This document shows, piece after piece, positions 1 to 6,338 of a stretch of 8,084 nucleotides of DNA. Under the pieces are notes generated by a model that was not told where the DNA came from, made no database searches, and saw only the letters and a list, made by a program, of their open reading frames with translations. Source of the stretch: CAYRFQ01 sp964423615 (GTDB lineage Bacteria; Planctomycetota; Planctomycetia; Gemmatales; Gemmataceae); the NCBI GenBank assembly GCA_964423615.1, contig CAYRFQ010000178.1:1-8084 (forward strand). Reading direction: 5' to 3'. Numbering within the stretch: position 1 is the stretch's first letter; every line of letters starts with the position of its first letter. The translations under genes were made by a program, and so were the position numbers.

Positions 1-535
1 TCCCAACAAAACGACCAACTGACAACCCCTATTTTTAGCCTGGAAGATGCACTAGGCCGCGACGTTGGATCCAACATCGAATCCTTGGTGCAAACGAAAG
101 CAACTCTACAAGGCGATCAGTCGCGAGTTGGCCTTGGCGGAAGATGCCATCAGCCAACAGATGAGTCGCGTCATGATGAGTTTCCAGGATGGCTTGTTCG
201 TTGGCGGTGGTCGCTGCGATGTCTCACGTGACAACTTGGCTCTGGAGCGTTGGTTCCGTTTACCCAAAGGACACGAGCGGCGGATTCATGGCCGAAGTCA
301 TGCGGGAGTGCGCATCGTTGAATAAGGAGCGACGTTACTGTTGGCTTTGGATGCCCACCACCATCATCTGACGCCATTCACACAAGCGGAGTTATTTCCC
401 TACCGCAATGCCGTTGTACCCGAATGTCAGAAGCAGGCCATGCAAAGACGAATAGTAATGCGCACTGCACGTTCGACTACCAAGCGAGCAACCTTGTTGC
501 GAAATCTTGAAGAGAAGTATGCTGCTTCAGTTTAG
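1..535 (+). pseudogene. Decayed transposase-like gene, 5' end outside window
   Basis: The frame read from position 65 continues in phase past a TAA at 323-325 to a TAG at 533-535. The two halves form one protein-like stretch: a helical part (ISRELALAEDAISQQ), then LERWFRLPKGHERRIHGR, SHAGVRIVE, the stop, GATLLLALDAHHHH, a proline/tyrosine stretch, and a basic C-terminus (RRIVMRTARS). The style (ERWFRxPKG before a GR.AG motif, then a basic tail) recalls the C-terminal third of transposases seen in planctomycete genomes, but I cannot name the IS family. From base 1 to about 100 a different frame (reading SLEDALGRDVGSNIESLV) looks like the upstream continuation, so a frameshift near 95-110 is likely. 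No terminal inverted repeat was found. The frame ends inside the presumed start of the pseudouridine synthase gene. Sure that the frame is interrupted; only moderately sure of transposase origin. Confidence 0.45.
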
Positions 536-754
536 TCTTGAAGCGGGTCGTTGTTTCTCAAAAAACAGCTCGATATGCGATGGTCCGACATCCGCCAAGT
601 CGTCCGCAACGGTGGCGTCTCAATCAACGGCACCAACTGCACTGATCCCTCCAAGAACCTCCAAAAGGGAAACAGACTCACGGTTGATCTCAGCGTCAGC
701 AACGACACCCAACGAGGTCACGAAAAACCAAAAAAAACGCCGCCGCGATCATAA
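519..754 (+). pseudogene. Detached S4 RNA-binding domain of the RluA-type synthase
   Basis: Positions 551-754 encode FLKKQLDMRWSDIRQVVRNG followed by GVSINGTN, then KNLQKGNRLTVDLS. This is the S4 fold pattern (WS..R..V..G.V..NG ... L..G..L.V) that precedes the catalytic domain in RluC/RluD-type synthases and helps hold the target RNA. It stops at TAA 752-754, yet the same phase continues straight into the catalytic domain, so the two were one gene. The conventional start is missing in this frame, because a TGA at 539-541 lies just upstream and only a TTG at 551 is available. An ATG at 519, preceded by GAAGAGAAG and encoding MLLQFSLEAGR in another frame, looks like the true N-terminus, implying a frame change at about 545-560 near a six-A run. 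The segment could alternatively be translated alone from TTG 551. Confidence 0.55.
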
Positions 755-802
755 TCAGGCACCGCCCCAACCATCCGCTATGTCGACAAACACATCGTCA
801 TC

Positions 803-1582
803 GTGGACAAACCGGCAGGAATGACAACGGTTCGTCACAAGCATGAGGCAGCCGAGCACGGTGAGCGAGCCCAGCAATTCCTGCCTCCAACTCTCGCTGA
901 TGTCTTGCCCGGAATGCTGGCCAGAGGAGACACCACCAAGAAACGAGAGGGAGTCCGGGCCGTCCATCGCCTCGACAAAGATACGAGCGGGCTCGTTGTC
1001 TTCGCAAGAACTGCCGAAGCCAAGCGGCATCTTGGTTTGCAAATGCGAAAGCACTCCATCGAACGCCAATATCTGGCTTTGGTCCGCGGACAAGCAAAGT
1101 CCGAGCAAATTGTCTCGAAGCTCGTTCGCGACCGAGGAGACGGACGACGCGGTAGCACTGACGACAACGACTCTGAAGGCAAGCGCGCCGTCACGAACGT
1201 GTCCGTTATCGAGGAACTCAGGGATTTCACCCTCGTCGAATGTCGTCTGGAGACCGGCCGCACACACCAAGTCCGCATCCACCTCGGCGAACGCGGAACG
1301 CCCTTGTGCGGTGAGCGAATTTACGACCGTCCTCTCGATGGTCCTTACGAACGCGACACGAGCGGAGCCAATCGAACAATGCTCCACGCCTGCTTCCTGA
1401 GTATCGACCATCCCGAAACCGGCAAAACCATGAAGTGGTCGTCGTCTCTGCCACCTGACATGAAGGAACTTCTACAAGATTTCCGAAAGGCCGCCAAGCG
1501 AGAATCTGCGTCTGACAACGAATCCCAACAACAGAATTTGACACGAGGGAAACTCTCTGATCGATTTGGTAAATCCAAATAG
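803..1582 (+). CDS. RluA-family RNA pseudouridine synthase, catalytic domain
   Basis: The enzyme family isomerises uridine to pseudouridine in rRNA or tRNA in the cytoplasm. From the GTG at 803 the frame gives 259 residues. Visible motifs are DKPAGM (residues 2-7), HRLDKDTSG (55-63) with D58 the family's catalytic aspartate, the ARTAEAKRHL helix, LETGRTHQVRIH (149-160), LCGERIYD (168-175), and LHACFLSIDHPETG (194-207). All hallmarks of an active site are present. The C-terminus (about 230-259) is a polar tail without recognisable domain. GTG 803 is the only start codon after the in-frame TAA at 752-754, but the preceding in-phase codons spell IRYVDKHIVIV, the first strand of this domain. So 803 is unlikely to be the native start, and the gene appears to have lost continuity with its S4 domain. 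Whether this is a pseudogene, a reinitiated product, a readthrough case or a base-call error cannot be told here. The family is certain; the exact paralog (RluC/RluD-like) is not. Confidence 0.85.
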   Translation: MDKPAGMTTVRHKHEAAEHGERAQQFLPPTLADVLPGMLARGDTTKKREGVRAVHRLDKDTSGLVVFARTAEAKRHLGLQMRKHSIERQYLALVRGQAKSEQIVSKLVRDRGDGRRGSTDDNDSEGKRAVTNVSVIEELRDFTLVECRLETGRTHQVRIHLGERGTPLCGERIYDRPLDGPYERDTSGANRTMLHACFLSIDHPETGKTMKWSSSLPPDMKELLQDFRKAAKRESASDNESQQQNLTRGKLSDRFGKSK

Positions 1583-1584
1583 CA

Positions 1585-1615
1585 CAGACTGTTGGGTGAG
1601 TCTGGCGCACTTTTT
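1585..1615 (+). terminator. Weak terminator-like hairpin after the synthase gene
   Basis: Three bases after the TAG, CAGACT (1585-1590) can pair with AGTCTG (1599-1604) across an 8-base loop. Six bases later there is a run of five T (1611-1615). The stem is short and the T run is not directly adjacent, so this is a marginal intrinsic terminator. Its position between two unrelated genes supports the role. Confidence 0.35.
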
Positions 1616-1786
1616 CGAACACTCGTCTCAGGGTTTTGGTCCTTTTTGATGTTCCCAGTTCTCTACTTTTCTGAACTCGACACACTTCTGCCCAGGGAAA
1701 CCAAGTTTCTGTGCTGCTTGACTGTCCAGTCCAGACGAGTACACCAACATAAACAGTACAATTTCCTTGAGAGCGAGAATCGTCCT

Positions 1787-4700
1787 ATGTGTACACACCG
1801 TTCGTCGCGAATTGTGGTGTTCTGGCTTGTCATATATGTAGCAACCTTGGGACTCAACCAAGCGATTGCTGCCGATTGGCCGACCCACCGCCACGACAAT
1901 TATCGTAGTGGCAAAACGCCCGAGAAACTCAACGTTTCCAAACTTGAGAAAGCCTGGACTATCCAGACACCGTGGCCTCCCCAACAAGCGTGGGCTGGAC
2001 CGGCCAAGTGGGATGCTTACCGCAACTTGCGCGGCCTCAAATCCATGCGGAATTATGACCCAGTCTTCCAGACAATCGTCGTGGGTGACTCTCTTTTCTA
2101 CGGAAATTCCGTCGACGATTCGCTTCGCTGTGTGGACACGAAAACAGGTAACGTTCAATGGACATTCACGACCGATGGACCAATCCGGATTGCGCCCACC
2201 TACCACAACGGAAATGTCTACGTCGGGTCCGACGATGGCCACGCGTACTGCATCCATGCGAAATCTGGCAACCTCGTGTGGAAGTTTCGACCCGTCGAAC
2301 CCAAGCGATTGATTATCAACAACGGGCGATTCATACCTCACTGGCCCATCCGAACAGGCATCCTGGTTGACAACGGTATCGCTTACTTTGCGGCTGGGAT
2401 GCTTCCCTGGAAATCGACCTATCTCTGTGCTGTCTCTCCCGAAACGGGAAAAATCGAAAAGGAAGGGCACTACGTCCAGAAGATCGATAACGCCACTATC
2501 GAAGGCCCGATGCTCTGTTCGGTCAGCCGGTTAGTTGCACCTCAGGGACGTATTCCTCCTGTTCTCTTCGACCGAAAGACCGGGAAGAAGGGCAAACAAC
2601 TCGGCGGCGGAGGCGGAGTCTTTGTACTCGTAACCAAGGACGACCAGATCCTCCACGGTCCCGGCAACAAAACTGGTTGGATTACTTCAAGCAACGTCAA
2701 AACAGGTGCGAAGCTCGCCGCCTTCTCCGGTGCCAACGCGATGGTCGTACACGGCAACATCTCCTACATCTTGACAGACCGGAATATCACAGCCATTAAC
2801 CGCAAGACTCGCAAGACGATCTGGACTCAGCCCACACAAACACCGTACGAACTCATCCTCGCCAACGATACGTTGTTCGCTGGAGGAAAGGACGTCGTGG
2901 TGGCCTTCGACGCGAAGACTGGCAAGGAATTGGGCGAAATCAAGGTCTTTGGACGCGCTTACGGCCTCGTCGCGGCTGACGGAGCGTTGTTTGTGAGCAC
3001 CGACGAAGGCGAGATTTCCTGCTTCCGCCCAACCGGAACGCCAACAAAAACGGTCAGATCCCCCAAGGAAACGACTGAACTCGCAGCCCTTGCAAAGGTC
3101 ACCCCAGTGCAGGACAAAGACCTCATCGCTCGATACGTCTTCCACCGCGACCTGGTCAAAAAGGGACAAGTCCAACCCTTGAAAGGAAAGCTCGGGGGCG
3201 ACATCATCGGGGAAACCGGATTTACACGTCTCGATAAAGTCGAAGCACTGACGATGAATCAGCCCCGCTCCAACGTTGTGCTCGCTGACAACCACAACAA
3301 GGCCAACCTGCCGACCAAACAAATCACGGCTACCGCCTGGGTACGAGTCGATGAAGGAATTACATGGGGTGGTATCGTCGGAGCTTTTCAGGACAACGGG
3401 AATTATGAACGTGGTTGGGTGCTCGGGTACAACGGGGAACGTTTCAGTATGGGTGTCAGCAGCCAGGGAAATCCCCGGCTCACGTACCTGGCAGCGAAAC
3501 AAAATTTCCAAAGAGGTGGATGGTACCACGTCGCCGGTGTCTACGATGGCAAGAAACTGAGCATCTACGTCAACGGTAAGCTCGCCAACAGCACCAGCGC
3601 TCAGAAGGGAGACATCAACTACCCACCCAAAGCGCCTTATGTCATCGGAGCCTATCGCGATGACAATGAGTTCTTCTCCCTCAAAGGAGCCATCCACGAA
3701 GTCCGTGTATACGAACGAGCCTTGAAGGCCCAGGAACTCGCCAAACAATACGAGGAGAAACGGAACCTTTTCCCCAAGACACCCTCTGTTCCGACGACGC
3801 CAAAAGGCATCGAGGTAGCCGTTGGGCCTTACCTTCGATTCACAGGACGCACCACAGCCGAAGTCCTTTATGAGACGAAAGAGGCAATCCCGACAAAACT
3901 TCGTATGCGACTCAACGGCGAGGTCATCAAAATTAACAACACAGACAAGAAGACGACCGTCCACAACGTGACCATCGATGGTCTGCGACGGAACACTTTT
4001 TACACTTACAACCTCGGAGTAAGTGGGACTGGAAAGCAGTTTTCGAAGTCATACGAGTGTGACAACTTTTTCAACTATACTGTCCAACCGATTCGAGAAA
4101 AGGACAGCCCCTGGCTCCAGAGCGACAAAATACAACCTCGCGACAAATACTACAAACAATGCGTCGAAGCAGCCCGACGGCTGACCTCCAGCAATACAAA
4201 GGGCATCTGCCTGGTATATGGTATCGACAACGGACAGCTCGCTTTCGAGATCGCCCGCCAGAGCCAACTGCGGGTGATCTGCCTGGACACAGACGCAAAG
4301 AAGGTAAACGCCTTACGCCAAAAACTCCTTGCCCAAGAGCGAGGCGTGACGCGAAAGGGACACCACAAACACGTAGGCTGGTACGGTTCTCGAATCACAG
4401 CCCACCACGTGAAGTCACTCGATGACCTTCCCTTCACAAGCGAGTTCGCAAACCTCGTTGTCTCCGAGCGAGCGTTTAAGACTGGTAAACTCCCAGGAAC
4501 GGTTAAAGAGGTGCAACGAGTCCTTCAGCCGGGTCGGGGTATCATTGCGTTCGCCCATGTCAACGATGCGAACAGCAAAAATATCAAAAACAAGTTCCGG
4601 GCGTGGGGTCAAAAGGCCGGAGCAGAATTCGTTGATCGCTTCCTCCTGCAGACCGCGCGTCCAAGCCTGATTGGTGTTTCGGCAACATGGCAACGCCCGC

Positions 4701-6007
4701 CGCTCAAGAGTGCCGGAGTTTGGTCTCACCTCTATGGTCTGCCCGACAACTCCGCATACGCTGGTGAGAAACTGGGAGGGGCGAGGGGTAGCGAAGACCT
4801 CAGCGTCCAGTGGATCGGGCGACCAGGTCCACGAGCCAACCCTGACCGCAATGGCCGAAAACCATCCCCCCTCGCCACAAACGGCCGACTCTTTGTCCAG
4901 GGACTCCATCGCTTAATCAGTATCGATGCCTACAACGGCACCATCCTCTGGTCACTCGAAATCCCACCACTGGCTCGCTTCAACATGCCCCGCGATTGCA
5001 GTAACTGGTGTGCAGACGCTGATCATATCTACCTGGGTATCCACGAGCATTGTTGGAAAGTGGACGCCAGGACAGGCAAGCTCTCTGTTCGCTACGAAGT
5101 TGTTCCAGCCCTGAAAAAGGGCTGGGAATGGGATTGGGGGTACATCGCCAGGACAGGTCACCAACTCATTGGCACCGCCGTCAAGAAAGGCACCTCTCAC
5201 ACGAACTTTTTTGGTGGGTCCGGTTCTGGATGGTACGACGCCCGAGGTGGTGAGGTGACCTACCAGATCTGTAGCGACAACATCTTCTCCATGAAGGCCA
5301 AGGACGGGAGCCGCGAATGGAAATACGAAGGCGTCCTTCTGAACCCCACGATCACCATCGGGAATGGCAAGGTCTACTTCGTCGAATGCCGACACCCCAA
5401 AGTGAAAGCTGCCAACACTCGCCGGGTGGGCATGCCGGAACTTTGGCAGAAGCAGTACCTCGTTGCCCTCGACCTCAAGTCGGGAGAGAAGGTCTGGGAG
5501 AAGAAACTCGACACCGTTGACGGCAGTATCGTCTTCTACCTGGCCCACAAAGGGAACAAGCTGGTCCTGGTTTCGTCTCAGAAACAGTACCATGTCTATG
5601 CCTTCCGTGACAAAGATGGAAAATCCCTCTGGTCCAAGAGCTTCGCGTGGCAAAATGGTGACCACGGCGGACACATGTCGCGTCCCGCTTTGGTCGACAA
5701 CAAGGTCTTCGTCCGTCCGCGTGTGCTCGACGCCAAGACAGGTAAACTCTTACCCGAGACTCTTCCGCGAGGTGGTTGTGGCACCTACGCTTGCACAGCT
5801 CAGACGCTTGTTTTCCGTGCCGGGAACGTAACCATGTGGGACCTCGAAAAGCAAAGGGCAACCAGCTGGACACGCCTCCGTCCGGACTGTTGGTTGAGTA
5901 CCATTCCAGCCAATGGTATGTTACTTTCCCCAGAAGGTGGCGGCGGTTGTAGTTGTGGTTCCTGGATGGAGACGTCCGTTGGTTTCCGTCCAAAATCTCG
6001 GAAGTAG
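1787..6007 (+). CDS. Exported PQQ-propeller/LamG/methyltransferase-like mosaic protein
   Basis: 1,406 residues; function unknown. ATG 1787 is chosen because it opens a signal peptide (RSSRIVVFWLVIYVATLGL, cut near AIAA-DW); the frame is open upstream to 1592 but that stretch has no domain. Ribosome-binding site is weak (GAGAG, 13 bases off). Domains, by residue: (1) about 29-440, PQQ/BamB-like beta-propeller, starting DWPTHRHDNYRSG, with repeats such as VDTKTGNVQW and HAKSGNLVWKF; (2) about 445-655, LamG/ConA-like, with ITATAWVRVD, GGWYHVAGVYDGKKLSIYVN and IHEVRVYERAL; (3) about 671-772, purple-acid-phosphatase-N/FN3-like (VGPYLRF, AEVLYET, then a Y.YNLGV strand); (4) about 785-962, class I methyltransferase-like, with loop GIDNG (812-816), acidic LDTD (833-836) and EVQRVLQPG (908 onward); (5) about 976-1406, second propeller with AYNGTILW and LKSGEKVW. 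The propeller is likely periplasmic and may bind sugars or proteins rather than PQQ. Methylation activity is doubtful. Domain identities are from motif recognition. Confidence 0.88.
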   Translation: MCTHRSSRIVVFWLVIYVATLGLNQAIAADWPTHRHDNYRSGKTPEKLNVSKLEKAWTIQTPWPPQQAWAGPAKWDAYRNLRGLKSMRNYDPVFQTIVVGDSLFYGNSVDDSLRCVDTKTGNVQWTFTTDGPIRIAPTYHNGNVYVGSDDGHAYCIHAKSGNLVWKFRPVEPKRLIINNGRFIPHWPIRTGILVDNGIAYFAAGMLPWKSTYLCAVSPETGKIEKEGHYVQKIDNATIEGPMLCSVSRLVAPQGRIPPVLFDRKTGKKGKQLGGGGGVFVLVTKDDQILHGPGNKTGWITSSNVKTGAKLAAFSGANAMVVHGNISYILTDRNITAINRKTRKTIWTQPTQTPYELILANDTLFAGGKDVVVAFDAKTGKELGEIKVFGRAYGLVAADGALFVSTDEGEISCFRPTGTPTKTVRSPKETTELAALAKVTPVQDKDLIARYVFHRDLVKKGQVQPLKGKLGGDIIGETGFTRLDKVEALTMNQPRSNVVLADNHNKANLPTKQITATAWVRVDEGITWGGIVGAFQDNGNYERGWVLGYNGERFSMGVSSQGNPRLTYLAAKQNFQRGGWYHVAGVYDGKKLSIYVNGKLANSTSAQKGDINYPPKAPYVIGAYRDDNEFFSLKGAIHEVRVYERALKAQELAKQYEEKRNLFPKTPSVPTTPKGIEVAVGPYLRFTGRTTAEVLYETKEAIPTKLRMRLNGEVIKINNTDKKTTVHNVTIDGLRRNTFYTYNLGVSGTGKQFSKSYECDNFFNYTVQPIREKDSPWLQSDKIQPRDKYYKQCVEAARRLTSSNTKGICLVYGIDNGQLAFEIARQSQLRVICLDTDAKKVNALRQKLLAQERGVTRKGHHKHVGWYGSRITAHHVKSLDDLPFTSEFANLVVSERAFKTGKLPGTVKEVQRVLQPGRGIIAFAHVNDANSKNIKNKFRAWGQKAGAEFVDRFLLQTARPSLIGVSATWQRPPLKSAGVWSHLYGLPDNSAYAGEKLGGARGSEDLSVQWIGRPGPRANPDRNGRKPSPLATNGRLFVQGLHRLISIDAYNGTILWSLEIPPLARFNMPRDCSNWCADADHIYLGIHEHCWKVDARTGKLSVRYEVVPALKKGWEWDWGYIARTGHQLIGTAVKKGTSHTNFFGGSGSGWYDARGGEVTYQICSDNIFSMKAKDGSREWKYEGVLLNPTITIGNGKVYFVECRHPKVKAANTRRVGMPELWQKQYLVALDLKSGEKVWEKKLDTVDGSIVFYLAHKGNKLVLVSSQKQYHVYAFRDKDGKSLWSKSFAWQNGDHGGHMSRPALVDNKVFVRPRVLDAKTGKLLPETLPRGGCGTYACTAQTLVFRAGNVTMWDLEKQRATSWTRLRPDCWLSTIPANGMLLSPEGGGGCSCGSWMETSVGFRPKSRK

Positions 6008-6093
6008 GTCGTTCCAAAGATCGGCCCACTCGGAACGCGCAATTTATACTTATTTGTGTGTTTCTGTGCCGTACAGCCGAGTCGTGCGGCATA

Positions 6094-6162
6094 CGTTTCA
6101 CCGCCGAACCGATGGAGTGAGGTCTCATTGGGCTCTCGTTCCATCGGCTCAGCCGTAAAACG
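6094..6162. repeat. Imperfect 69-bp palindrome
   Basis: Arm 6094-6122 is complementary to arm 6134-6162 around an 11-base centre. Of 29 positions, 22 are Watson-Crick pairs. Six of the other seven are single transitions, three giving G-U on the + strand and three on the - strand, and one is C opposite C. The core CCGATGGA/TCCATCGG (6109-6116, 6140-6147) is perfect. It could be a folded RNA, a REP/MITE-like element or a protein-binding palindrome; the balanced transition pattern does not favour either strand. Confidence 0.6.
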
Positions 6163-6252
6163 CACAGGTGCGACGTTCCGCCTCGCAAAACACCAGCAAA
6201 ACCCGACATTTATGGATTCCTCGTTCTCCGTGTCCCGCCCCCGGTCAGTGTC

Positions 6253-6273
6253 CGTCGTTGCAGGACAACGACG
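6253..6273. promoter_or_regulatory. Perfect 8-bp hairpin upstream of the 432-residue protein gene
   Basis: CGTCGTTG (6253-6260) and CAACGACG (6266-6273) are exact reverse complements around the 5-base loop CAGGA. It ends 65 bases before the GTG start. No T run follows on either side, so it is not an intrinsic terminator; a 5'-leader structure or dyad operator is possible. The structure is certain and the role is inferred. Confidence 0.45.
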
Positions 6274-6327
6274 AAAATCGGATACCTGGAAAATCGACAT
6301 TCCCCGCTGACAATTCTGAATATTCCA

Positions 6328-6332
6328 AAGGA
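6328..6332 (+). promoter_or_regulatory. Ribosome-binding site deciding a GTG start
   Basis: AAGGA lies six bases before GTG 6339, a good Shine-Dalgarno position. It selects this start over the longer open frame that extends upstream to 6168, whose extra 57 codons look non-coding and would bury the signal peptide. Confidence 0.6.
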
Positions 6333-6338
6333 ACTCCC

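Larger units (their letters stand above)
6008..6338. other. 331-bp intergenic region rich in inverted repeats
   Basis: No protein-like frame is visible. Just after the mosaic gene CGTTCC (6010-6015) can pair with GGAACG (6032-6037) over a 16-base loop; the stretch after it is AT-rich but lacks a proper T run, so it is at best a weak terminator. TGCCG (6067-6071) and CGGCA (6087-6091) pair, with GCCG/CGGC (6076-6079, 6087-6090) as an alternative. Then come the long palindrome and the short hairpin listed separately. CGCA and TGCG (around 6161-6172) form another small hairpin. The only promoter-like pair I found (TTGCAG 6258, GATACC 6281, 17-base spacer) matches consensus poorly. Confidence 0.6.

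Noticed and set aside
323..754. Two in-frame TAA codons while all long frames end in TAG, suggesting TAA might be read as an amino acid
   Set aside because: The two long intact genes contain about 1,840 codons with no internal TAA; a reassigned TAA should appear among them. Decay or local error is simpler.
1718..1745. TTGACT (1718-1723) as a -35 element with TACACC (1740-1745) as -10 for the mosaic gene
   Set aside because: The -10 matches only three of six positions; not strong enough to list as a promoter.
1592..1786. N-terminal extension of the mosaic protein frame
   Set aside because: The 65 extra codons overlap the terminator-like hairpin, lack a domain and would bury the clear signal peptide that begins at 1787.
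2687..3964. 425-codon open frame on the - strand
   Set aside because: It lies entirely antisense to the mosaic protein gene, has no recognisable domain, and is explained by codon bias of the opposite strand. The same holds for - strand frames at 1628-2470 and 4952-5674.
4997..5011. CSNWC as a haem-binding site in the propeller (quinohaemoprotein idea)
   Set aside because: Covalent haem c needs CxxCH; spacing and the histidine are wrong here and no other CxxCH is present in the protein.
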